Source of the DNA: a virus
Direction: 5' to 3' (one strand)
Virus record (IMG/VR): IMGVR_UViG_3300031669_004775
Span: 19,346 to 83,345 of that record
Length of the DNA: 64,000 bases
The notes beneath the pieces are model-generated. The model saw only the letters and a list, made by a program, of their open reading frames with translations. It was not told the DNA's origin and searched no databases. Below, piece after piece: positions 1 to 7,192 of the stretch (within the stretch, counting starts at the first letter, position 1; each line of letters opens with the position of its first letter). The position numbers were made by a program, and so were the translations under genes.

Positions 1-1502
1 TGTTCAACATAAATATTTCTAAATGAGATATCAAAAATATCAACTATTCTATCTTCATATACAACCATTAAATATTTTTCATCAATATGAACAACCTCAC
101 CATTCTTTTTTGCACGTTTAATAAATTGTGTATGATCTGTATATAAACCTTCACAACCAGACTTGATCATTGGTTGATCAAATTCTTTTAGCATAATCGC
201 TTGTCTCATTTGTGATGCTGCCATTTGTAATCTTGTCTGATCATCATGTTCACAGAATGGGGTGAATGATACAGGTATTGAAATAGGTTGATGCTCGCAT
301 ATATCATCAGAGAAGCGTAGTTGATCATCCAATTTGACATTAGGTATCAAGTTTTGTAGAACGCCGCAGTTATCGCGATCTGGGGTGTCTACTGGGCATA
401 TACGACCAAACATCGTAGGGCATATATCCCTTAAATGCTTTGGTATATTCTCTCTTTTAAATCCACCAGGACCCAAGAGACTTATTCTTGATAACTTTGT
501 TAATTCCTCAATAGGATTGATTGAAAAATCAAATTGAACAATATCCGAAACATTACATTCACTTAATATTTGAGTTGAATTTGTATTAAATTTCGGTTGC
601 TTGGTTGATCTATTTGAAAAACATAAATCAAATATAATTTTTGATAGCTTTGAAAAAATCATATATTCAAAACATCTAACTCTCTTATTTGTAAATAATA
701 TATCATCTACATCCCCAGTCTTAATTGTTAGAATTAATTCTCCTAATAATGATCCAGTTGTTAAGAAAGATCTTGTAAATATATCAACCTGTGGAATTAA
801 ATCTAAAGCATAAACAATGTCATGACCTTTAGATTTGGAATTATATTTTGAATAAACCCTTCCAATTTCTAGAATAAAATCATCTTGTGTCATATTTGTT
901 TGTAGATCATTATATATGAGTTTACAATCTTTTATTAATAAATCCATTAAGTTTTCTGGATCTAAATCCTCAATTTTAACATTTATAAGATCAAACTCTT
1001 TATTTTTTATCATCTCATCAATTCCATAATATGCATATAATAGTATTGATAGAGGAATCTTTTTTCCTAAAAAACTAACTTTAACAAATGGCGGATCTCT
1101 ATCTTTTACAATCATTAGGGTTGCTACATTAGTTCGTAACTTAATATTTTCTCCTCTAGTTACAATTGGAATATCAAATAATTGAAAGAGAGGAATTTTC
1201 CTACGACCATTAATTACTATATAATTATTATCAACCAATTTAGGAATCTGTAAACTTAAATCAATATTAGAAGTTCCTTTTTGTAATTTAATTGCAAGGG
1301 TTTGTTTAACTGTTTTCGATAATTCTCCAGATGAAAATCTAGAATCTTTTAAAGTAAGTTCATTTAATGTAAATCCTAAATCTATTGCAGGTTGAAGTAT
1401 TTGTCTTGTTACTGTTAAGAGTTGATCTTGATCTTTTTTTCGAATCGTGAAGATATTGTTGTTAGGATCTTGTATTTTGAAAACTGGATTAATTAATTTC
1501 AA
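1..1502 (-). CDS. RNA polymerase beta-like subunit, N-terminal part (runs off left edge)
   Basis: The minus-strand frame is open from a TTG start at 1502 to the window edge, about 500 codons. TTG was chosen because GGAGGA lies seven bases upstream and the first residues read MKLINPVFKIQD. Near residues 355-390 the protein has a run matching the bacterial RpoB segment before the active site: LGPGGFKRE, then RDICPTMFGRICPVDTPD (RpoB has RDVHPTHYGRICPIETPE). ASQMRQAIML follows, like RpoB SNMQRQAVPL. It would be the second-largest subunit of a phage multisubunit RNA polymerase, partnered by the beta'-like protein just upstream (1682-4363). It is a diverged paralogue of the 1354-aa beta at 33705-37769. 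The catalytic C-terminal half lies outside the window. Confidence 0.85.
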   Translation of the reverse strand, partial: MKLINPVFKIQDPNNNIFTIRKKDQDQLLTVTRQILQPAIDLGFTLNELTLKDSRFSSGELSKTVKQTLAIKLQKGTSNIDLSLQIPKLVDNNYIVINGRRKIPLFQLFDIPIVTRGENIKLRTNVATLMIVKDRDPPFVKVSFLGKKIPLSILLYAYYGIDEMIKNKEFDLINVKIEDLDPENLMDLLIKDCKLIYNDLQTNMTQDDFILEIGRVYSKYNSKSKGHDIVYALDLIPQVDIFTRSFLTTGSLLGELILTIKTGDVDDILFTNKRVRCFEYMIFSKLSKIIFDLCFSNRSTKQPKFNTNSTQILSECNVSDIVQFDFSINPIEELTKLSRISLLGPGGFKRENIPKHLRDICPTMFGRICPVDTPDRDNCGVLQNLIPNVKLDDQLRFSDDICEHQPISIPVSFTPFCEHDDQTRLQMAASQMRQAIMLKEFDQPMIKSGCEGLYTDHTQFIKRAKKNGEVVHIDEKYLMVVYEDRIVDIFDISFRNIYVE

Positions 1503-1505
1503 AGT

Positions 1506-1685
1506 TTACTCCTCCTTATAAGATCTTTTTAAATTTTCTAGAAGATCTTCATCTTCCATATAATATAATCCTTCATCAGTTGGACAACCATTTAATATTA
1601 GTTGCCCCAATCGAAGGTCTGGATATGTATACCAAACCTTCGATATTATTCTTAACATTTCAGGTATTCTTTTTGAACTTCTCAT
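1506..1685 (-). CDS. small conserved phage protein (59 aa) between beta' and beta
   Basis: A 59-codon frame starts with an ATG that overlaps the beta' stop (ATGA) and ends with TAA just before the beta ribosome site, so it is translationally coupled on both sides. The protein begins MRSSKRIPEML and contains PDLRLGQLILN followed by an acidic EDEDLLENL tail. I have the impression that small proteins with an R-I-P...W...PDLRLGQL pattern are widespread in phages and bacteria, but I know no function for them. Its place inside an RNA polymerase operon is suggestive only. Confidence 0.7.
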   Translation of the reverse strand: MRSSKRIPEMLRIISKVWYTYPDLRLGQLILNGCPTDEGLYYMEDEDLLENLKRSYKEE

Positions 1686-4363
1686 GATATAATTTCTCCT
1701 TTTAAAATTTTATCCATTATACCTGAATATTTTCCTTGATTTAAAATTCCTTGCAAAATACTTCTTTTTGGATTTGAGAATGCCATTGCTAATATCCAAC
1801 TTTCACGGTTCGGAACTGATTGAATTGAATAATAATCTGGTGTTATTAGATGTCTATCTTTTATAAGTCTCCATTTTTCAAATCCTTTCCACATTAATTG
1901 AGCAACAACACATTCATAATGGACATGATAGATATCTTTATTATACACTTCAAATAATTCTTCAACTATATCTGTGTATGTTTTATTTTTAAATTTGTGA
2001 AGAAGCTGTGATACAGTTGCTAAATCTCCAATAATATCTTTCTGTTTCAATGATTCATCCTCTAAACCTTCGCCTTGTATAATAGCTGATCCTGATGTAT
2101 GAAAAGTTCTTAAAACTAATTGAGTTCCTCGTTCACCAAGAGTTTGCGCAGCAATTATACCAACAAAGCGACTATTTAATCTTTTATATAAGTCACCATA
2201 GCATTTATTACATAACTTTGGAGACTTACATAATATAGGACTTCGAATCCAAATTGTTTTTCCAATTATATCTTTATAATTTTCTTTAGTAATAACTTCT
2301 AAATTTTCTTTAACTCGTTGATATCTATTAACTAGCATTCTTGCTTTTCTTTTAGTTTTAACATAAACTTCAAGGAGATCAGTTGTGCCACAGTCATCTA
2401 ATTCTGTATCAATTTGAAGATTAGCGCAAGTAAAAATTAACTTTCTGGAAAGATAACCTGATGTTCCTGTATTTAATGCAATATCAAGAAGTCCTTTTCG
2501 GCATCCATATGTTGAGTAGAAAAACTCTTTTTCAGTTAATCCTTCAACTAAATTATGTTTAATAGGAATCGGCAGAATTTCTCCATCAAAGTTAGATACA
2601 AATCCTCTGGACATTATAATCTGTTTCACTTGATCCCAGCTTCCTCTAGCACCAGATTCAATCATATATGCATATTCAAAACTATTTCTTAGAGTTTGTA
2701 TAATGCCCTTATTTGATAGAGCTATTAATTGTTCTCTAATTGTACTTTTTAAATATATTGCATCTCTTAAATCTGTTAGTTCTTTTGATTGAAAATTTTC
2801 TAATGACATAGTACAACCAAATAGTGTTGCATATGTAAAACCAATTGTTTTAATTCTATCCAAAACTTTAATAACTTCATCAGCTGGATAACTATCTTTT
2901 ATATCATTTAAAATGTATAAAAGTTTCTTTTCATTTACTAACTCATTAATTTTTGGATAATTATCTGGTAGTGCATCATTAAAAATACTTAAACCAGTTT
3001 GATCATCCAGTTGACCATCGAATACGCCTGTAGTTAAAAAATAAATTCCTAATATAATATCTTGACTTGGGGTAGTTGTTAAATTTTCATTTGATGGACT
3101 GCTCAAATTACGAGAAGGTAACATTCTTTCAATTATTTCTTGTTTAGCTTCTTCTGTAATAGGAATATAGATTGCCATTTGATCTCCATCAAAATCGGCA
3201 TTAAATGGAGCACAGACTAATGGATGAATTTTAATAACTTGATCCGATGTAATTAGAATTTTAAAACCTAGCATTCCAAGTCTATGTAAAGATGGTTGTC
3301 TATTTAATATACATATCTCACCTTCAACTGTATCTTTACATATTTTAAAAAGGTCAGGTTTTCTAAATTCAATACAGTTATCAACAAAGTCTAATGCATC
3401 GTTTAATAATTTAAATCTTCCTATTTCAATTATTCGTTTTGCAATTGGAAGTTTAAATATTTCCAATGCCATAAAGTATGGAAGTTTACATTCATTTAAT
3501 AAAAGAGAAGGATCAGGGGTTATTACCGCTCGACCTGAAAAATCTATTCTCTTCCCTAAAATATTTCCACGTATTAGACCTTCTTTCTTTGCCATTTTTT
3601 CAAGTATTCTGCTATATAACTCATTCGCATTTTTCTGTATCTGTTTAAAATATGTATAGTATAAATTTTTATCTCTTTGAACATTTATATTTGTACCATG
3701 CATTAAAGTTTTATTAGTTAGAATCTGAACATAGTATCTATTAATTTTATCCATTAAATGCTTTCCCGCCCCACCTCTTGATACAGGTCTTAGATCGGGA
3801 GGTAATACAATTATTTGATTTATTAAAAGATTATCAATATTCTCTGAGATAATTTTCCAGTCTTCTATTCCTTCATCTGATAGTCCTTTAGAAACATCAT
3901 AAATTAGTTTATAAATTGCATCTGTTCTTTCATAGATTTCTACTCCGCTTGGTCTAATATCTTCACTAGCAACTACATGCTCCAGACCATCAATATACAT
4001 ATAACTTTTTTCATTTTTCATTAAGTCATCTAAAGCTGATTTTATACTCTTTCCACCAATTTCATTTAATAGATCATAAAATAAAGGATTTATTATTGGA
4101 AACGGTAATATAATTTTTGCAAATCTTGTTCGTCTTACATCACTATTAACAATATCTACCTTACATAGATTACATTTACTACCAGTTTTTACATTGGATG
4201 GTCCATAATATATTCCACATTGACAAGTGTAATTTTTAACTGGTCCAAAAATTTGCTCGGAGAATAGACCATCAGGGTGAAATTTCTTTTTTGCTATTAC
4301 TTTTAAGGATGTAACTTCTTCTAGTTGTTCACAAAACTGTTGATAGTTCAGTATCTTTGGCAT
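1682..4363 (-). CDS. RNA polymerase beta'-like subunit (paralogue A, 893 aa)
   Basis: Largest subunit of a multisubunit RNA polymerase, carrying the catalytic magnesium site. The absolutely conserved NADFDGDQMA motif lies at residues 388-397. An N-terminal zinc-binding module has cysteines 47, 49, 64 and 67, and GKRIDFSGRAVITPDP (about 270-285) matches the clamp/switch region. A second zinc site reads CKSPKLCNKCYG, and LGERGTQLVLRTFHTSG is the trigger-loop region. The C-terminus (SWILAMAF...ILKGEIIS) corresponds to the normal beta' end, so the protein is complete but much shorter than the roughly 1400-aa bacterial subunit. It precedes its beta partner, the reverse of the bacterial rpoB-rpoC order. 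The start has GAGGAG upstream and overlaps the preceding gene by 35 bases. Confidence 0.93.
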   Translation of the reverse strand: MPKILNYQQFCEQLEEVTSLKVIAKKKFHPDGLFSEQIFGPVKNYTCQCGIYYGPSNVKTGSKCNLCKVDIVNSDVRRTRFAKIILPFPIINPLFYDLLNEIGGKSIKSALDDLMKNEKSYMYIDGLEHVVASEDIRPSGVEIYERTDAIYKLIYDVSKGLSDEGIEDWKIISENIDNLLINQIIVLPPDLRPVSRGGAGKHLMDKINRYYVQILTNKTLMHGTNINVQRDKNLYYTYFKQIQKNANELYSRILEKMAKKEGLIRGNILGKRIDFSGRAVITPDPSLLLNECKLPYFMALEIFKLPIAKRIIEIGRFKLLNDALDFVDNCIEFRKPDLFKICKDTVEGEICILNRQPSLHRLGMLGFKILITSDQVIKIHPLVCAPFNADFDGDQMAIYIPITEEAKQEIIERMLPSRNLSSPSNENLTTTPSQDIILGIYFLTTGVFDGQLDDQTGLSIFNDALPDNYPKINELVNEKKLLYILNDIKDSYPADEVIKVLDRIKTIGFTYATLFGCTMSLENFQSKELTDLRDAIYLKSTIREQLIALSNKGIIQTLRNSFEYAYMIESGARGSWDQVKQIIMSRGFVSNFDGEILPIPIKHNLVEGLTEKEFFYSTYGCRKGLLDIALNTGTSGYLSRKLIFTCANLQIDTELDDCGTTDLLEVYVKTKRKARMLVNRYQRVKENLEVITKENYKDIIGKTIWIRSPILCKSPKLCNKCYGDLYKRLNSRFVGIIAAQTLGERGTQLVLRTFHTSGSAIIQGEGLEDESLKQKDIIGDLATVSQLLHKFKNKTYTDIVEELFEVYNKDIYHVHYECVVAQLMWKGFEKWRLIKDRHLITPDYYSIQSVPNRESWILAMAFSNPKRSILQGILNQGKYSGIMDKILKGEIIS

Positions 4364-4580
4364 CTACTGGTTTCTCCTCTTTTGATTTAAGTGAATCTAT
4401 TAAATATTGTGCTATAAATTTTAAATGCTGCTTTACCTTATCTGCTATTATCTCATCAACTAATGGCATTAAGGTATTAATAATAACTTGTGCATCTTGT
4501 TTTTTTATAATTGTCTCATTATTCCTAACATATTCTTTAATTCTATTTTCAATATATTGATCTAATGGATGATTGTTCAT
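4329..4580 (-). CDS. small helical hypothetical protein (83 aa)
   Basis: The frame overlaps the UBC-like E2 gene upstream by 32 bases and the beta' gene downstream by 35 bases, which is typical of this genome and supports real translation. AAGGAA lies nine bases before the ATG. The protein is charged and predicted to be largely alpha-helical (DQYIENRIKEYVRNNETI, later VKQHLKFIAQYLIDSLKSK). There are no cysteines, no membrane segment and no recognised domain. Its position between the ubiquitin-like operon and RNA polymerase does not reveal which it serves. Function unknown. Confidence 0.65.
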   Translation of the reverse strand: MNNHPLDQYIENRIKEYVRNNETIIKKQDAQVIINTLMPLVDEIIADKVKQHLKFIAQYLIDSLKSKEEKPVDAKDTELSTVL

Positions 4581-5013
4581 TGTATATAATTCCTTTCATA
4601 AGATTAAAGTAGAATGGTTGTCCTTGAGCATCAACATTTTTTGTTTCATAAAGATTGGCAATTGGTGTATTATAACATTCATCAAGGTTGTAAACTTCAA
4701 GCATACTAATTAATAGATTCTTCAGATTTTCAATATCCAGAACATATTGTCCTTGTAGATCATTGGATAAACAAAGTTCATTTGTTTTAGAATCTACATT
4801 AGGATGCCATCCATATACCATAACTTTTTTTAATTTAGTATCGTATGTTTTAATACAAAATCCTTCTAAATGATAAATTTTATGTATATTGATTATTTGT
4901 CGATAAGTTTTATTTTGTAAAGTAAACTTTGGAATTATTTTTTCAAAGTAAAAATCATAATTCGTGGATGGAATATTTCCGGTTCCACATATAGTTACAT
5001 TGTGATGAATCAT
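4549..5013 (-). CDS. UBC-type E2-like conjugating enzyme candidate (154 aa)
   Basis: ATG at 5013 is preferred over an earlier one at 5055 because AGGAGGT sits eight bases upstream and the start is two bases past the stop of the preceding E1-like gene. In the middle is HPNV (residues 70-73) followed by NELCLSND, with Cys81 eleven residues after the His. In eukaryotic E2 enzymes an HPN motif precedes the catalytic Cys by about this distance (HPNI...ICLDIL). The hydrophobic helix ENLKNLLISMLEVYNLDECYNTPIANL matches the E2 helix after the active site. The expected role is to accept the ubiquitin-like protein from E1 as a thioester. The tryptophan-proline after the Cys is not obvious, so this is a divergent member. 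Operon context with E1, Ubl and JAB genes supports the call strongly. Confidence 0.6.
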   Translation of the reverse strand: MIHHNVTICGTGNIPSTNYDFYFEKIIPKFTLQNKTYRQIINIHKIYHLEGFCIKTYDTKLKKVMVYGWHPNVDSKTNELCLSNDLQGQYVLDIENLKNLLISMLEVYNLDECYNTPIANLYETKNVDAQGQPFYFNLMKGIIYNEQSSIRSIY

Positions 5014-5014
5014 A

Positions 5015-5917
5015 TTATGCACCTCCTGTTTCTGACAAAATATAAATTTCATCATGTATAAGAACCGGTCTAAGTTTCGAAGTTCCGTTTTTAGTTTGAA
5101 CTATTTTTTTCAAAAAATTAATTACATCTTCTGGTTGTCTTAAACTATTTTGTGGTATTATTTGATATTTTGTTTTAGGTGCATCTGGAAATTCAAAAAT
5201 ATTTTTAGCAATTGAGCTTCTTTCTTTGACTGCCAACTTTAAATTAGATGTTCTATTCTTTTTTAGTATTGGTTGTATAACTTCATGAATCCGTGGTAAT
5301 CTTTCCACATCCTTATCTAGATCATAAACTATATCATATCTTTGTTTTGAACTGCATATATTCTGTAATATTATTGACTTAATTGTATCAATATGAATAC
5401 ATTTAACTGATTGACTTTTTAATAACTCTTCTAGAATATTGCTACATAATATTAAATTTGTAGCATAATGAGCAGCTGTACTTATTTCATGTTTTGATAA
5501 CTTATAGGAGTACTCTCCTTTTAATTGACTTTCATTTTTAAATCTCTTTTCAAAATCTAATATTAAAATCCTTTCTGTTATAAACATTTTTAAATCAATG
5601 TTAATATCCCTTTTTCCAAACACATTTCTGCAATCAATTATAAGGTCGGTTGGTGCTAATTGTGTAATACCATCTTTATAAAACTCTACCCTTGGTTCAA
5701 TTTCAGTATCATAAGTAGAAAACATATCATGCAATACATGTACTTTTGGTTGACAAATATCTACTTGTTTAAAAATACCAATAGATATGTCTTTTGAATC
5801 AACTGTATCAGCATCAATTAATATTAACTTACTTATTTCTGAACTTTCAGCAAGATGTTTACAAAGATGTGCTCCTAATGTTCCAGTTCCAATTATTGTT
5901 AAACTATCCAATTTCAA
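5015..5917 (-). CDS. second ThiF/E1-like Rossmann protein, apparently degenerate (300 aa)
   Basis: The N-terminus is a nucleotide-binding Rossmann fold: LTIIGTGTLGAHL with glycines 10, 12 and 15, and LILIDADTVD at about 32-40, as in ThiF/MoeB/E1 enzymes. The next element, which in active E1s reads N..RQ and binds ATP, is replaced by DISIGIFKQ. LIIDCRNVFGKRD stands where CVDN...R is expected. It may therefore bind nucleotide weakly or serve as the inactive half of a heterodimeric E1. The C-terminal 150 residues are unfamiliar and end in SETGGA, a glycine pair one residue from the terminus. It lies between the ubiquitin-like gene and the E2 gene. A full E1 role is not established. Confidence 0.6.
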   Translation of the reverse strand: MKLDSLTIIGTGTLGAHLCKHLAESSEISKLILIDADTVDSKDISIGIFKQVDICQPKVHVLHDMFSTYDTEIEPRVEFYKDGITQLAPTDLIIDCRNVFGKRDINIDLKMFITERILILDFEKRFKNESQLKGEYSYKLSKHEISTAAHYATNLILCSNILEELLKSQSVKCIHIDTIKSIILQNICSSKQRYDIVYDLDKDVERLPRIHEVIQPILKKNRTSNLKLAVKERSSIAKNIFEFPDAPKTKYQIIPQNSLRQPEDVINFLKKIVQTKNGTSKLRPVLIHDEIYILSETGGA

Positions 5918-5944
5918 AGATTAAGATCTCCTTTCTGAAGAATT

Positions 5945-5972
5945 GGATGGGGATCCAATAGAATCCCCATCC
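5945..5972 (-). terminator. strong hairpin between Ubl and second E1 gene (attenuator or processing site)
   Basis: A perfect 10-bp stem (GGATGGGGAT / ATCCCCATCC) with an 8-base loop lies between the ubiquitin-like gene and the E1-like gene that follows it. The stem is far more G+C-rich than the surroundings. There is no uninterrupted T run after it on the minus strand, so complete termination is doubtful. Partial termination, or RNA end protection that raises ubiquitin-like protein over enzyme, is more likely. Confidence 0.55.
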
Positions 5973-5983
5973 TCGGAGCACAA

Positions 5984-6475
5984 TTAACGACCTTTACGAC
6001 CAGCAGGTTTCATAAATTCCAAACTATCTCCGTTTTTCAGTATATAACTTCCAGGGATTTCTTTTCCATTGACCAGACCTGTGGACAGTTTATCCACATT
6101 CAGAACTTCCCGCAGGAACTCACCAACTTCAGATACACTTTTTCCTTCAACAGGAAAAGCTCCTGAACTAGCACCACAAGTTACCTGAATTGTGGTTTTC
6201 ATTTTATTACCAAATGATGCATAGGGTTTATCTAAAACACTATGTCCAGAAAAACCTAATTCAGTTAATGGACCTTCTTGTTTTGGTGCAGTAGCTACTG
6301 CAGTAGGTGCTACTGAGGGTTTGGATGAACTTCCTTGAAGCTTTATAATAGCTTTAATGATAATATCTTTGCGTTTTTTGGTCATACCTGGAATTCCAAG
6401 TTTATCAACACATAGACGTCGAAGTTCGGGGACGGTCATTTTATCCAGATTTTCATAAGTATATTCGCTTGCCAT
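5984..6475 (-). CDS. ubiquitin-like modifier with N-terminal SAP-like domain (163 aa)
   Basis: Two domains are joined by an alanine/proline/threonine-rich linker (about residues 49-68). Residues 8-47 (LDKMTVPELRRLCVDKLGIPG..KKRKDIIIKAI) resemble SAP/Rho-N helix-extended-helix nucleic-acid-binding domains. Residues 92-157 look like a beta-grasp fold: KTTIQVTC strand, helix SVSEVGEFLREVLNV, then LVNGKEIPGSYILKNGD and SLEFMKP. The ending PAGRKGR resembles the (P)AG.KG tails of bacterial ubiquitin-like proteins found beside JAB and ThiF genes. It is the likely substrate passed through the E1 and E2 proteins of this operon. The tail ends Gly-Arg, not Gly-Gly, so the protease may first remove the terminal Arg. 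AAGGAG precedes the ATG. Confidence 0.68.
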   Translation of the reverse strand: MASEYTYENLDKMTVPELRRLCVDKLGIPGMTKKRKDIIIKAIIKLQGSSSKPSVAPTAVATAPKQEGPLTELGFSGHSVLDKPYASFGNKMKTTIQVTCGASSGAFPVEGKSVSEVGEFLREVLNVDKLSTGLVNGKEIPGSYILKNGDSLEFMKPAGRKGR

Positions 6476-6505
6476 GATTTTAATTCTCCTTGCTTTGTTT
6501 TACAG

Positions 6506-7192
6506 TTATTGTTTAAGAGCTCTTATTTTCGCAATAGCGGACATCTGTGTCATATCAAAATAAATTTCAGATGGTCCAATGTTATTTTTTATAACTACAT
6601 TATAAAATGCTGCACACATAAGTGTAGCTACCCACACATTGGTGAAGTAGAGTTGAGGATCTGAATTTGCTAATTCTTCACAACTCATTTCCTCTGGTAA
6701 TTTATCTGCGGGATTTGCAATTTCTGGATGATAAGAACAGAGATCAGGTGTTAAATCTTTCCCCCCTTTCCTGACATAAATTTGTACATTACCATCCGTA
6801 AATTCATTTCCACCAGATATCAAAGTAATATTGCTTAACATATTACAGTATTTAGATGTGATCATTCTAGTTTTATGATTATCAACACATAGAAATACAA
6901 TATCGTCTGACTTTATGACTTCATTAATATTTACATTATTTATATATGCAGGATAATAATCTAAATCTATATTTGGAAACTTATTTTCTAAATCTCCACC
7001 TTTAATCCTAGATTTATTTCCCATCTGTGTAAATTCTTGTCTTTGATAATTTTTACTTTCATACGAATCACCATCTACTAATGTCAACTTTGCGTTAATA
7101 TCTGTGGCGTAATTTAAAAATCTTGCTATCTTTTCACATAATACTGAACCAACGCCACCCAACCCAATGATTTTAATGGATAATTCTTTCAT
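6506..7192 (-). CDS. E1/ThiF-family adenylating enzyme, intact (228 aa)
   Basis: This protein activates the C-terminus of a ubiquitin-like protein by adenylation. It carries GLGGVG at residues 10-15, LTLVDGDSYESKNYQRQEF with the aspartate and the N..RQ signature (Asn48, Arg51, Gln52), and LCVDNHKTR (Asp104, Asn105, Arg109). All of these are standard for ThiF/MoeB/E1 ATP sites. Candidate thioester cysteines are Cys171 in EEMSCEELA and Cys152. At 228 residues it matches small single-domain ThiF proteins, including those of PRTRC loci. Its ATG overlaps the JAB stop by four bases (ATGA), so the two are translationally coupled. Confidence 0.85.
   Translation of the reverse strand: MKELSIKIIGLGGVGSVLCEKIARFLNYATDINAKLTLVDGDSYESKNYQRQEFTQMGNKSRIKGGDLENKFPNIDLDYYPAYINNVNINEVIKSDDIVFLCVDNHKTRMITSKYCNMLSNITLISGGNEFTDGNVQIYVRKGGKDLTPDLCSYHPEIANPADKLPEEMSCEELANSDPQLYFTNVWVATLMCAAFYNVVIKNNIGPSEIYFDMTQMSAIAKIRALKQ

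Noticed and set aside
1682-4363. beta' A as a truncated pseudogene because it is only 893 aa
   Set aside because: N-terminal zinc module, active site, trigger-loop region and C-terminal motif are all present; the protein is compact, not broken.
4549-5055. Upstream start at 5055 for the E2-like gene
   Set aside because: ATG at 5013 has AGGAGGT at ideal distance; the 14 extra residues would be encoded within the end of the preceding gene.
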